NCBI GenBank assembly: GCA_035286745.1
Contig: DATECU010000077.1
Location: forward strand, 1 to 19,088
DNA length: 19,088 nucleotides
DNA from: DATECU01 sp035286745
GTDB lineage: Bacteria; Acidobacteriota; Vicinamibacteria; Fen-336
Direction: 5' to 3'
Shown in pieces: positions 1 to 7,967 of this stretch. Numbering within the stretch: the first letter of the stretch is position 1; each line of letters starts with the position of its first letter. Below the pieces are notes generated by a model. It saw nothing but the letters and a program-made list of their open reading frames with translations, was not told the origin of the DNA and made no database searches. The position numbers and the translations under genes are program-made.

Positions 1-1456
1 CAGGGAAGAAGGTGTGGGTGGTGGAAGCGATGCTCTCGCCGCCGATCCGGCCCTGGTCTTGAAGCGCCGGCGTACCCGCCGTGGTGTCGAGCCGCAGCCA
101 AGCGGCCGTCGTCTGTGCGGCGTCGGGCCCGCCGGCCTTGGGCTTCATCGTGAAGGTGAACCAGAGGCTGTTCTGGCGCCACACCGCGTTCAGAGCGCGC
201 CGGTCGTTGACCTCGATGGCGCGCGCGCTTCCGCTCTGGGCGGCATCGGCCAGGTCGGTCATGGGGTCGTCCTCGAAGTCCCCGAGGTTCACGAAGCCCT
301 GGGTGAAGGTGGGGCTTCCCAGGGGGTTGTCGATGCGGACGTGCTGAACGTACTCGTTGACGTTGTCGGTGAGGCCTGAGTAGGACACGAGGTAGGTGCC
401 CTGGCCGGCGGGTGCGGTACCGAAGACGTGGGCGGGCTGCGTGGTCGTGGGCACGCCGGTGAGGTAGGGGTTGAGCAGGCTGACCGAAGCCGGCCCGCCC
501 GAGTAGAAGCCGCCGGAAAGACCCTTGTTGACGACCCAGAGTCGGGTGCCGCCGTAGGCGGGGCTGGCGCCGAAGCTGAACATGTTGCCGGTGATGTAGA
601 CCGCCTCCTCGTCGACCGCGAAGCCCGGGTAGTCCACCCAGCGGTCCAGGCCGCCCAGGTTGAGTTTGGCGTCGATCTGGGTCGCATACCAGGTGCCGGC
701 GGGGTTGGCGTCGTCGGAGACGGCGACGAAGATCCGCGAGGTGTTCGCGGGATCGCCCGAGGCGGTATCGGTCGCCTCCAGGGTCACCACCACGAAGCGG
801 CCCGCGTACTGGTCGTAGACAACCTTGGGGTCGAAGGTCGCGGTGAGGGGCGTGAGGCCCGCGAAGAAGGCCGAGAGCGCGGAGGTGGAGGGCGCGGCGC
901 CCGTCTTGTCCCACCACTGAATGAAGCAGTTGACGACGTTGACCAGGTGGTCGGGCCCGGCCGCCGCGTGGCTGTCCGGCGGAATGAACACGTACCCGCC
1001 GTTGACCGTGGGGTTGGTGTCGAAGTCGCCGGCGGTGAAGGAGGTGATCAACGCGCCCGGGTCGATGGCGGGTGCGCGCTCGACCCCCTCCTGGACTGGG
1101 GCCGGCGAGGAGGAGTCCGGAAGCACGCCGAGTCCGCGCCCGAACTGCCGCCGGCCGGCTTTCGGCTCCTCCGAGACATGAATCCCCAGCGCCTCCGCCG
1201 GCGCCGGGCTGACGTAGGTCGCCTCCGGCTCCCTGACGTATGAATCGACGGCAATCACCTCCACACCCGGCGCCAGCACCGGCTGGCTGGGAACTCCCAC
1301 CCGCAGCCCAACCGGCTTCTGGGCGCTCTTGGCCGACCCCGCGACCTTCCCGGATCGAGTGCCCCTAGCCCGACTGGTCCCGGCCGCTGCCGGCGCCGCG
1401 GCAACAGCGACCCATCCAGCGACGGCCGCCAAAGCGACAAGGACGGTCTTCTTCAT
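1..1456 (-). CDS. Secreted protein of unknown function (3' end outside window)
   Basis: The frame is open on the minus strand from an ATG at 1456 to the left edge, so at least 485 residues are visible and the C-terminus is missing. A strong Shine-Dalgarno (GGAGGAG, complement of 1465-1471) lies 8 bases before the ATG and fixes the start. Residues 1-25 form a classical signal peptide: MKK, a hydrophobic Ala/Val core, then an Ala-rich cleavage site. Residues 26-130 are a Pro/Ser/Lys-rich low-complexity linker. From about residue 135 the chain looks globular and beta-rich, with PPDSHAAAGPDHLV at 159-172 and many Trp/Tyr/Gly strands. This suggests a beta-propeller-like exported or surface protein, but I recognise no catalytic motif. 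A weak -10-like TACACT (complement of 1493-1498) could serve it; no -35 is visible. Export is well supported; function is unknown. Confidence 0.8.
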   Translation of the reverse strand, partial: MKKTVLVALAAVAGWVAVAAAPAAAGTSRARGTRSGKVAGSAKSAQKPVGLRVGVPSQPVLAPGVEVIAVDSYVREPEATYVSPAPAEALGIHVSEEPKAGRRQFGRGLGVLPDSSSPAPVQEGVERAPAIDPGALITSFTAGDFDTNPTVNGGYVFIPPDSHAAAGPDHLVNVVNCFIQWWDKTGAAPSTSALSAFFAGLTPLTATFDPKVVYDQYAGRFVVVTLEATDTASGDPANTSRIFVAVSDDANPAGTWYATQIDAKLNLGGLDRWVDYPGFAVDEEAVYITGNMFSFGASPAYGGTRLWVVNKGLSGGFYSGGPASVSLLNPYLTGVPTTTQPAHVFGTAPAGQGTYLVSYSGLTDNVNEYVQHVRIDNPLGSPTFTQGFVNLGDFEDDPMTDLADAAQSGSARAIEVNDRRALNAVWRQNSLWFTFTMKPKAGGPDAAQTTAAWLRLDTTAGTPALQDQGRIGGESIASTTHTFFP

Positions 1457-1527
1457 CTTGATGGCTCCTCCACACAAGACCTACGGCGCCAGAGTGTAGC
1501 GCTGTTTTCTCGAACGGCGAGGGTTCG

Positions 1528-1556
1528 TGGACCCCGGCCGGTCAGATCGCTATACT
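1528..1556 (+). promoter_or_regulatory. Sigma-70-type promoter, probably giving a leaderless mRNA
   Basis: TGGACC at 1528-1533 (4 of 6 to the -35 consensus), a 17-base spacer, and TATACT at 1551-1556. A start site about 7 bases after the -10 falls at 1563-1565, on or next to the GTG at 1565. No Shine-Dalgarno precedes that GTG. The same TATACT is found before the sigma factor gene at 14608. The leaderless reading is an inference. Confidence 0.55.
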
Positions 1557-1564
1557 CGGTTGCA

Positions 1565-2272
1565 GTGGCCTTCCGCGATCGCCTGCTGAGCACGATCCGA
1601 GCTGCGCGGCCGGTGCTGGAGGCTCCCGGGACCCTGGTCGTCGGCTCCGAAGTTCCCAACCTGCTGGAGCCCGGTTTCGCCGCAACATTGGTTGTGTCCC
1701 AGGACTTGGACATCGGGGTGCCTGTGGACGGGCATGCGGCATTGAAGGAGCGGCTCCCAGGACTGCGCGAGTTCGAACCGTCGGCCGACGAGCCCTCGGT
1801 GTGGACGCCCCGCTCGCCCGACCTGTTGGAGCTCAACTTCGTGGGCATGGATAGCAAGCAGGATCCGGCCGAGGCGTACGTCCTGGAGGACGACCGATTG
1901 CCGCTGCTGGTCTTCGGCGGCCTGGCCCTCCTTTCCCCGGGACCACAGATCGAGCTGGAAGGGGGAATGGTCCGCCTGCCGCGCCTGGCTGGCCTGTGCC
2001 TCGAGAAGCTGGTCACCGGCCGCACCGGCGAGAAGGGAGAGCGCGACCTGTTGGTCGCGCTGGCCCTGCTGACCCTGGCGCGCCCAGCCGACCTCGAAGA
2101 GCTGGAAGGACTCTACCGGCGCCTGAAACCAGAAGCGCGCCATGCGGTCTTCGCTCACCTAACCATACTGTCCTTGCTCGGCCCTCGGGACGGGATGCCG
2201 GACCCGCGGCCCTGGCGCAACGAAGTGGGGGCGCTTCTTCGCCGGCTTGAGGCTCAGGGGCAGAAGCCGTGA
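1565..2272 (+). CDS. Putative nucleotidyltransferase-fold protein
   Basis: 235 residues from a GTG start placed by the -10 box just upstream. The N-terminal half has the outline of a nucleotidyltransferase fold: a Gly-Ser motif (GSEVPNLL, about residues 27-34) followed by S-x-D-L-D-I-x-V (about 45-52), the usual place of two metal-binding acidic residues. A strand with DLLELNF follows at about 88-94, where a third acidic residue would be expected. The C-terminal half has L-P-R-L-x-x-x-x-L-E-K-L followed by a K/R-x-x-x-D-L-L helix, as in GSU2403-like and AbiEii-like proteins where this helical half follows the catalytic domain. The call rests on motif layout, not overall similarity, and activity is unproven. 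Its stop overlaps the next gene by GTGA, so the two are almost certainly translated together. Confidence 0.5.
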   Translation: MAFRDRLLSTIRAARPVLEAPGTLVVGSEVPNLLEPGFAATLVVSQDLDIGVPVDGHAALKERLPGLREFEPSADEPSVWTPRSPDLLELNFVGMDSKQDPAEAYVLEDDRLPLLVFGGLALLSPGPQIELEGGMVRLPRLAGLCLEKLVTGRTGEKGERDLLVALALLTLARPADLEELEGLYRRLKPEARHAVFAHLTILSLLGPRDGMPDPRPWRNEVGALLRRLEAQGQKP

Positions 2273-2628
2273 CCACTCCGTCGCTCGATCGCCAAGTGCG
2301 GGAACTGCGCTCGCAGCTCCTGGTGCGTTCCTGGGAATACCGGCAGCGACACCACGCGCACGGCGTCTGGTTCAGGTTCCGCCGCGTGCTGGTCGATGCG
2401 AAGGAGGCCTACGCCATCCCCCGCCCGGAGGCGGAGGCACTGATCGCGAACGGCTCTCACGCCGAGCCCGTCGGTTCCGAGCTCCAGCCGCCCAAGCTCA
2501 TCATCTTCGTACCCGCCGAACGCGTACGGGCCATCCCGACCGCCCGATCGCTGGAGGTCCGCCTGAGCGCCGACCTCTTGCAGGCCGAGTGTCTGGCCCT
2601 GGTTCCCTTCGAGGGCGTCAGTCGTTAG
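2269..2628 (+). CDS. Unrecognised 119-residue basic protein, partner of the nucleotidyltransferase-like gene
   Basis: Starts at the GTG inside a GTGA overlap with the preceding stop, which argues for translational coupling. The N-terminal third is strongly basic and probably helical, with R/H/W-rich stretches at about residues 8-40. A beta strand KLIIFVPAERV lies at about 75-86. There is no signal peptide, membrane segment or zinc motif. I do not recognise the family. Because it is tied to a nucleotidyltransferase-like gene it could be a partner protein, such as a substrate adaptor or an antitoxin-like inhibitor, but the sequence shows no direct sign of either. Its last 11 bases overlap the 3' end of the convergent lyase gene. 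Confidence 0.6.
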   Translation: MTTPSLDRQVRELRSQLLVRSWEYRQRHHAHGVWFRFRRVLVDAKEAYAIPRPEAEALIANGSHAEPVGSELQPPKLIIFVPAERVRAIPTARSLEVRLSADLLQAECLALVPFEGVSR

Positions 2629-3523
2629 GAGGCGGACAGGCCTGCAAGTAGCGGCTGGGGAGGCTGCGACCGAGGAGCTGGCCCACGGCCCGGGACGCCG
2701 CCACCACCTTCACCAGGTCGACCCCGGTCTCGATCCCCATGCCGTGGAGCATGAAGAGCAGCTCCTCGGTGGCCAGGTTGCCGCTGGCGCCGGGGGCGAA
2801 GGGGCAGCCGCCTAACCCGCCCGCCGCGCTGTCGACGACGCTCACGCCTTCCAGCAGGGCAGCCAGGACGTTGGCCAGGGCGGCACCGCGGGTGTCGTGG
2901 AAATGGACCGCCAGAGTGGCGGCGGCTACCGCCTCCCGCAGTCGGCCCACAAGCTCGCTCACCTGGGTGGGGACCGCCACCCCGATGGTGTCGCCTATCG
3001 AGAGCTGGTGGCAGCCCAGCTCGGCGAGCCGCCTCGCTACCTCCACCACCCGGACGGGGTTGACCGCGCCCTCGTAGGGGCAGCCGAAACAGGTCGAGAT
3101 GTAGCCGCGCACCCACATCCCCTCGGCCAGCGCCTGGGGCACGAATTCGGCGAAGCGCCCGAGCGACTCCTCGATGCCGGCATTGATGTTGTGCCGGTTG
3201 AAGGTCTCGCTGGCGGCGGTGAAGACGGCGATGGCCCGCGCCCCGGCCTCCCGCGCCGCCTCGAAGCCCCTTCGATTGGGCACCAGCACCGGGGTTCGGA
3301 AGCCGTCTGTCGAACGGAGCCGCCTCAGCAACTGGTCCGAGCCCGTCATCTGCGGGATGGCTTTCGGCGAGACGAAGGCGCCCACCTCCACCATGGGCAG
3401 ACCGGCGTCCAGGAGGCGAGTGCAGAAGGCCAGCCGGTCGTCGATCGAAAGGACCGTCCTTTCGTTTTGCAGCCCGTCCCGCGGTCCCACCTCGACCACG
3501 GTGACGTGGCGGGGAAGCTTCAC
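2618..3523 (-). CDS. mvaB: Hydroxymethylglutaryl-CoA lyase
   Basis: 301 residues, the normal bacterial length. It cleaves 3-hydroxy-3-methylglutaryl-CoA to acetyl-CoA and acetoacetate, the last step of leucine degradation, in the cytosol. The TIM-barrel signatures are intact: GPRDGLQNE at residues 13-21 (R15 and D16, the catalytic Arg and metal-binding Asp), HFHDT at 207-211 (metal-binding H207 and H209), and the signature GGLGGCPFAPGASGN at 235-249 with catalytic-loop C240. The start is GTG at 3523, inside a GTGA overlap with the stop of the biotin-carrier gene, so it is coupled to it. It is the last gene of the operon; the convergent plus-strand gene overlaps its 3' end by 11 bases, and no terminator is visible between them. 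HMG-CoA lyase is much more likely than the related homocitrate or citramalate synthases, which lack the Cys signature. Confidence 0.95.
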   Translation of the reverse strand: MKLPRHVTVVEVGPRDGLQNERTVLSIDDRLAFCTRLLDAGLPMVEVGAFVSPKAIPQMTGSDQLLRRLRSTDGFRTPVLVPNRRGFEAAREAGARAIAVFTAASETFNRHNINAGIEESLGRFAEFVPQALAEGMWVRGYISTCFGCPYEGAVNPVRVVEVARRLAELGCHQLSIGDTIGVAVPTQVSELVGRLREAVAAATLAVHFHDTRGAALANVLAALLEGVSVVDSAAGGLGGCPFAPGASGNLATEELLFMLHGMGIETGVDLVKVVAASRAVGQLLGRSLPSRYLQACPPPND

Positions 3524-3996
3524 TGAAGCTCCACCAGCACCACGCCCGGGGCCACCATGTCCCCCACCCTGGCGGCCACGCTCACCACCACGCCATCCCG
3601 GGGAGCCCGGATGGCGTTCTCCATCTTCATGGCCTCGACCAAGAGCAGTTCCTCACCCTTGACCACCGCCTGGCCCGGCACCACCTTGACCGCGATCACC
3701 TTGCCCGGCATGGGGCTTTCGAGTCCACCGCTGGGGTGGCGGGGGGCGGCCCGTCCGGCGCTGGCCGCCACCTCCACGCGGTAGACGCTGCCGCGCCAAA
3801 AGAGATGGATGACGTCCCCTTCCCGCACGCAGTGGAAGACGTGGGCCTGGCCGTTCTCGCGGTAGAAGTAGGTCCCCGGCCCCAGCTCCTCGATGGTGGG
3901 TGCGAACGCCTGGCCGGCGACCCGAACCCGAAAGCCCCCGGACGACGACTGAAGCTCCACCTCGCGGTGCTCCTGGCCGCACACCAAACGCATCAT
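3520..3996 (-). CDS. liuD: Biotin-carrier (BT/BCCP) part of methylcrotonyl-CoA carboxylase alpha subunit
   Basis: 158 residues starting at an ATG (3996) that overlaps the biotin carboxylase stop as ATGA. Residues 1-85 are beta-rich and correspond to the BT domain that docks the alpha to the beta subunit. Residues 93-158 are a biotinyl/lipoyl domain with the biotinylation site EAMKM at 121-125 (K124), preceded by PMPGKVIAVKV. The holoenzyme carboxylates 3-methylcrotonyl-CoA using ATP and bicarbonate. In the usual enzyme this region is fused to the biotin carboxylase. Here it is a separate reading frame, shifted by -1. The split falls where the fused protein would be continuous, so either a real gene fission or a single-base deletion is possible (see findings). 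Confidence 0.88.
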   Translation of the reverse strand: MMRLVCGQEHREVELQSSSGGFRVRVAGQAFAPTIEELGPGTYFYRENGQAHVFHCVREGDVIHLFWRGSVYRVEVAASAGRAAPRHPSGGLESPMPGKVIAVKVVPGQAVVKGEELLLVEAMKMENAIRAPRDGVVVSVAARVGDMVAPGVVLVELQ

Positions 3997-5489
3997 GAGC
4001 GGCCCCCGATCTGCCAGGACCCCACGCTGGCCCAGGCGTCGGGTGCCGCGGCCGGCGCCGTGCCCCGCGCGGGTGCGGCCCGATGCAGGGCGGCCAGGGC
4101 GGCAGCGATGGCCTCCGGAGGCGGAAAGGGGTGAGGAGTCAGCTCCCCCAGGTGTTCCTCGATGAAGCCGGTCGTCAGGTTGCCGGCCACGAACTCGGGA
4201 TGGGCCACGATGGCCTGCAGGCGGGCCAGGTTGGTCACCACCCCCAGGATGGCGGTGCGCTGGAGGGCGGCCCGCATCTTCTCGATGCTCTCCAGACGGT
4301 CCCGGCCCCAGGTGATGAGCTTGGCCAGCAGCGGATCGTAGTGGACCCCGACCTCGGAGCCGGTGGCGATGCCGCCGTCGAAGCGCACGCCGGGACCTTC
4401 GGGAGCCGTAAGGTGCAGGATGGTGCCGGGCGACGGCAGGTCGTCGTTCTCGGGGTCTTCGGCGTAGAGCCGGCACTCCAGGGCGTGGCCGCGAGCCACG
4501 ATCTCATGCTGCCGGAAGGGCAACGGCTGGCCGGCTGCCAGCTCGACTTGTAGGCGCACCAGGTCGAGGCCGGTCACCGCCTCGGTCACCGGATGTTCGA
4601 CCTGCAAGCGGGTGTTCATCTCCAGGAAGTAGAAGCGGCCCTCGGGGTCGAGCAAGAACTCGACGGTCCCGGCGTTCAAGTAGCGAGCCGCCTGGGCGGC
4701 GGCAACGCCCGCCGCGCACAGCGACTCGCGAAGCTCGGGGGTGAGGGCTGGGGATGGCGTCTCCTCCACCACCTTCTGGTGCCGCCGCTGGATCGAGCAC
4801 TCGCGCTCGAGGAGATGGACGCAGGAGCCCTGGCTGTCGGCCAGCACCTGGACCTCCACGTGTCGCGGGCGATCCACGAAGCGCTCCAGGACCATCACCT
4901 CGTCGCCGAACGCAGCCCGGGCCTCGCGGCGCGAGGCTGCCAGGGCGGGCAGGAAGTCCTCCTCGCGGGAGACCACCCGCATGCCCTTTCCGCCGCCGCC
5001 GCGCGAGGGCTTGATCATCACCGGCCAGCCGATGCGCCCGGCCTGGCCCGCGAGGTGCTCGTCCTGCTGATCGTCGCCGTCGTAGCCGGGCACCACCGGG
5101 ACCCCGGCGGCCGCCATCAGCCGCCGCGCCCCCTTCTTGTCGCCCATCGTTCGGTGCACGTCCCCGGGTGGGCCGATGAAGGTGAGGCCGGCCTCGGCCA
5201 CCGCGTCGGCGAAGTCCCCGTTCTGGCTCAAGAAGCCGTAGCCGGGGTGGACCGCCTCCGCGCCGGTGGCGCGGGCCGCCGCCACCAGGGCGCCGATGTC
5301 GAGGTAGGAGCGGGCGGCCTCGGCAGGGCCGATGCAGACGGCCTGGTCCGCCTCCCGCAGGTGGAAGGCTCCGCGGTCGGCCTCCGAGAACACGGCCACC
5401 GAGGGGATGCCCAGGGAGCGACAGGCACGAGCCACCCGCACCGCGATCTCGCCCCGGTTGGCGATCAGGATCTTCTTGAAGAGGGGCAT
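3993..5489 (-). CDS. liuD: Biotin carboxylase part of methylcrotonyl-CoA carboxylase alpha subunit
   Basis: 498 residues with the three biotin carboxylase subdomains. Visible features are the N-terminal ILIANRGEIAVR, K118 in MGDKKGARR, ATP-grasp K160 and the glycine-rich GGGGKGMR (164-171), CSIQRRHQK (231-239), and EMNTRLQVEHPVTE (290-303) with the metal and bicarbonate residues. It carboxylates biotin on the carrier domain using ATP and bicarbonate. The operon partners (hydratase, lyase, beta subunit) make methylcrotonyl-CoA the likely substrate rather than acetyl- or propionyl-CoA. The C-terminal tail, ending DAWASVGSWQIGGRS, runs past the usual 445-residue limit of stand-alone biotin carboxylases into the linker of fused alpha subunits. 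The chain stops there, at the ATGA junction. ATG start at 5489; no strong ribosome-binding site is visible. Confidence 0.92.
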   Translation of the reverse strand: MPLFKKILIANRGEIAVRVARACRSLGIPSVAVFSEADRGAFHLREADQAVCIGPAEAARSYLDIGALVAAARATGAEAVHPGYGFLSQNGDFADAVAEAGLTFIGPPGDVHRTMGDKKGARRLMAAAGVPVVPGYDGDDQQDEHLAGQAGRIGWPVMIKPSRGGGGKGMRVVSREEDFLPALAASRREARAAFGDEVMVLERFVDRPRHVEVQVLADSQGSCVHLLERECSIQRRHQKVVEETPSPALTPELRESLCAAGVAAAQAARYLNAGTVEFLLDPEGRFYFLEMNTRLQVEHPVTEAVTGLDLVRLQVELAAGQPLPFRQHEIVARGHALECRLYAEDPENDDLPSPGTILHLTAPEGPGVRFDGGIATGSEVGVHYDPLLAKLITWGRDRLESIEKMRAALQRTAILGVVTNLARLQAIVAHPEFVAGNLTTGFIEEHLGELTPHPFPPPEAIAAALAALHRAAPARGTAPAAAPDAWASVGSWQIGGRS

Positions 5490-5516
5490 AGTTTCGTTTG
5501 GCGGGCTCCCCTGGAC

Positions 5517-6299
5517 TCAGGGAACCCAGTTGGGCTTGCGCTTCTCCAGGAAGGCGCGCATGCCCTCCTGGCCCTCGGACGACACGCGCAGCTCGGCGAT
5601 TCGCTCCACCGTGTAGCGTTGCACGTCTTCCACCCGGCGGTAGGCGATCTCGCGAATCAGCGCCTTGGCCTCCGCCGCGGCTCGGGGGCCCGCCTTGAGC
5701 AGTTCCTGGACCCGGTTCTCGACCACCGCGTCCAGATCGCTTTCCGGGACCGCGGCCCGGATCAGGCCGATCTCGGAGGCCCGGACCGCCTCGAAGCGCT
5801 CGCCGGTCAAGAACAGCTCCCGCGCCGCCGACTCGCCGATCTTGCCCAGCACGTAGGGCGAGATCACCGCCGGGATGATGCCCAGGCGGACCTCGGTGAA
5901 GCCGAACTGGGTGCCCAGCGCCGCCACCGGGACGTCGCAAGCGGCGACCAGGCCGGCGCCGCCTCCCAGCGCCGCGCCATGCACCCGGGCCACCACCGGC
6001 TTGGGCGATTCGTACACGGTGAAGAAGAGATCGGCCAGCGCCTGAGCCTCGCGCAGGTTGTCGTCGCGAGAGAAGGCGGCCATCGCCTTCATCCACTCCA
6101 GGTCGGCGCCAGCGCAGAACGACGGCCCCCGGCCCCCCAGCACGATCACCCGGGTGGCGTCGGCCGAGCGCAGGTCGAAGAGCGTCATGCGCAACTCGGT
6201 GACCATCAGGCCGTCGAACGCGTTCCGGGCCTCCGGGCGGTTCATCCAGATCCGCGCCACCGGTCCGTCGTACTCAACCTCCAGGCGTTCGAGCTTCAC
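5517..6299 (-). CDS. liuC: Methylglutaconyl-CoA hydratase (enoyl-CoA hydratase/isomerase family)
   Basis: 260 residues, full crotonase length. It would hydrate 3-methylglutaconyl-CoA to HMG-CoA, between the carboxylase and the lyase. The oxyanion-hole motifs are FCAGADLEWM (61-70) and HGAALGGGAGL (107-117). The acid/base Glu that follows is present as E136 in FGFTEVRLGIIPAVISPYV. The first catalytic Glu of classic crotonase is replaced by Gly116, with the neighbouring run GGGAGL. From memory, LiuC-type hydratases have a similar GGGVGL, and IPAVISPYV is typical of them, so this points to LiuC rather than a generic beta-oxidation hydratase. GTG start at 6299 with a good ribosome-binding site (GAGGTGAG). 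The gap to the upstream beta subunit is 8 bases, and 27 bases separate it from the biotin carboxylase, so it is co-transcribed. Confidence 0.88.
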   Translation of the reverse strand: MKLERLEVEYDGPVARIWMNRPEARNAFDGLMVTELRMTLFDLRSADATRVIVLGGRGPSFCAGADLEWMKAMAAFSRDDNLREAQALADLFFTVYESPKPVVARVHGAALGGGAGLVAACDVPVAALGTQFGFTEVRLGIIPAVISPYVLGKIGESAARELFLTGERFEAVRASEIGLIRAAVPESDLDAVVENRVQELLKAGPRAAAEAKALIREIAYRRVEDVQRYTVERIAELRVSSEGQEGMRAFLEKRKPNWVP

Positions 6300-6307
6300 C
6301 GCTCACC

Positions 6308-7915
6308 TCACATGCGGAAGACGCCGAACCGCGGCTCCGGGAACTGCGCGTTGAGCGCGGCCGATATGCCCAGGGCGAGCACCGTGCGGGTGTCGGCAGG
6401 GGGGATGATGCCGTCGTCCCAAAGGCGAGCGGTGGAGTAGTAGGGGCTTCCCTCCTGCTCGTACTTGGCCAGGATGGGGGCCCTGACCGCCTCCACCTCC
6501 TGCGGCGACAGGCTCCTCCCAGCCCGCTCCGCCTGCTCGATCTTGACCTGAGCCAGAACCGAGGCCGCCTGCTCACCGCCCATCACCGAGATCCGCGCGT
6601 TCGGCCACATCCAGAGCTGGCGCGGCTGGTAGGCGCGCCCGCACATCCCGTAGTTGCCGGCTCCGAAGCTGCCGCCGATGATGACGGTGAAGCGGGGCAC
6701 CTGGGCGTTGGCCACCGCGTGCACCATCTTGGCCCCGTCCTTGGCGATTCCCTTCTGCTCGTACTCCTTGCCCACCATAAAGCCGGTGATGTTCTGCAAG
6801 AAGACCAGTGGGATTCGGCGCTGGCAGCACAGCTCGATGAAGTGGGTCGCCTTGAGCGCGCTCTCCGAGAACAGCACGCCGGCGTTGGCCAAAACGCCTA
6901 CCGGATAGCCCATGATGCGGGCGAAGCCGGTCACCAGGGTCGAACCGTAGAGGGCCTTGAACTCGTGGAAGCGGCTGCCGTCGACCAGGCGAGCGATCAC
7001 CTCGTGCACGTCGTAGGCCTTGCGCGGGTTGGCGGGGATCACGCCGCCCAGCTCCCGCGGGTCGTAGAGGGGCTCTTGCGGCTCCTCCACCTCCCAGGGC
7101 GGCTCCTTGCGCGAGGTCAGCCCGCCCACGATGCTGCGGGCCCACTCCAGGGCCTGGTTCTCGTCTAACGCGTAATGGTCGGCGACCCCGCTCTGGCGGC
7201 AGTGGACGTCGGCCCCGCCCAGCTCTTCCGCCGAGACCTCTTCCCCGGTGGCGGCCTTCACCAGCGGCGGGCCGCCCAGGAAGATGGTGCCCCGGCCCTT
7301 CACGATCACCGTCTCGTCGCTCATGGCCGGAACGTAGGCGCCGCCCGCGGTGCAGGAGCCCAGGACCACGCTGATCTGGGGCAGGCCCAGGGCGCTCATG
7401 CGCGCCTGGTTGTAGAAGATGCGCCCGAAGTGATCGCGGTCCGGAAACACCTTGGCCTGCAGCGGCAGGAAGGCCCCGCCCGAGTCCACCAGGTAGAGGC
7501 AGGGCAGGCGGTTCTCGGCGGCGACCTCCTGGGCGCGCAGGTGCTTCTTCACCGTCATCGGCAGGTAGGAGCCGCCCTTCACGGTGGCATCGTTCGCCAC
7601 CACCATCACCTCGCGGCCGCTGATGCGGGCGATGCCGGTGACGATGCCGGCCGAGGGCGCCGCCCCGTCGTAGAGGCCGTGCGCCGCCAGGGCCCCGATC
7701 TCCAGGAACGGGGTCCCCGGATCGCGCAGCCGCTCGATCCGCTCGCGCACCAGGAGCTTGCCCTGTTCGCGATGACGCTTGACCGCCTCCGGCCCACCGC
7801 CGGCCTGGACCGCGCCCAGCTTCTCCTTGAGGTCGGCCTCCAGGCGGTCCATCTGGGCCAGGTTCTCGCGGAAGTCGGGGGATTCGACGTCGATGTGGGT
7901 CTCGATGGCCGTCAT
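6308..7915 (-). CDS. liuB: Methylcrotonyl-CoA carboxylase beta (carboxyltransferase) subunit
   Basis: 535 residues from the ATG at 7915, matching the usual length of the beta subunit. It transfers the carboxyl group from carboxybiotin to 3-methylcrotonyl-CoA. Both crotonase-like halves are present. The N-terminal half has GSCTAGGAYVP (186-196). The C-terminal half has NITGFMVGKEYE (375-386) and GGSFGAGNYGMCGRAYQPR (414-432), the acyl-CoA/biotin site typical of MCC-beta rather than propionyl-CoA carboxylase. An upstream in-frame ATG at 7957 would add 14 residues; I prefer 7915 because homologues begin near ETHIDVESPDF and no ribosome-binding site supports 7957. A -10-like CATACT (complement of 7923-7928) lies 7 bases before the ATG, allowing a leaderless message, but no -35 is visible. 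First gene of the leucine-catabolism operon. Confidence 0.93.
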   Translation of the reverse strand: MTAIETHIDVESPDFRENLAQMDRLEADLKEKLGAVQAGGGPEAVKRHREQGKLLVRERIERLRDPGTPFLEIGALAAHGLYDGAAPSAGIVTGIARISGREVMVVANDATVKGGSYLPMTVKKHLRAQEVAAENRLPCLYLVDSGGAFLPLQAKVFPDRDHFGRIFYNQARMSALGLPQISVVLGSCTAGGAYVPAMSDETVIVKGRGTIFLGGPPLVKAATGEEVSAEELGGADVHCRQSGVADHYALDENQALEWARSIVGGLTSRKEPPWEVEEPQEPLYDPRELGGVIPANPRKAYDVHEVIARLVDGSRFHEFKALYGSTLVTGFARIMGYPVGVLANAGVLFSESALKATHFIELCCQRRIPLVFLQNITGFMVGKEYEQKGIAKDGAKMVHAVANAQVPRFTVIIGGSFGAGNYGMCGRAYQPRQLWMWPNARISVMGGEQAASVLAQVKIEQAERAGRSLSPQEVEAVRAPILAKYEQEGSPYYSTARLWDDGIIPPADTRTVLALGISAALNAQFPEPRFGVFRM

Positions 7916-7923
7916 GGCCGGGA

Positions 7924-7959
7924 GTATGCCATAGGGTGCGATCCGCGGCCCCGGCATAC
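7924..7959. repeat. Inverted heptamer pair GTATGCC / GGCATAC before liuB
   Basis: GTATGCC at 7924-7930 and its exact complement GGCATAC at 7953-7959 flank 22 bases in the liuB leader. The same heptamer occurs twice, as a direct repeat, upstream of the antitoxin gene. It may be a regulator-binding site or chance. Confidence 0.35.
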
Positions 7960-7967
7960 GCGCGGCC

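Noticed and set aside
428..1243. Long plus-strand open frame at the left end
   Set aside because: It reads exactly in the mirror frame of the secreted protein, which has a signal peptide and strong ribosome-binding site.
2341..2365. RX5H-like pattern (R25 to H31) in the 119-residue protein, suggesting a HEPN RNase paired with a nucleotidyltransferase
   Set aside because: The pattern sits near the N-terminus, not in the C-terminal helix of HEPN domains, and the rest of the chain looks partly beta-rich.
4593..6440. Long open frame on the plus strand opposite the carboxylase and hydratase genes
   Set aside because: It mirrors the codon pattern of minus-strand genes with clear family motifs; GC-rich DNA opens such antisense frames.
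7916..7957. Upstream ATG at 7957 as the liuB start
   Set aside because: Adds 14 residues not expected in the family and has no ribosome-binding site.
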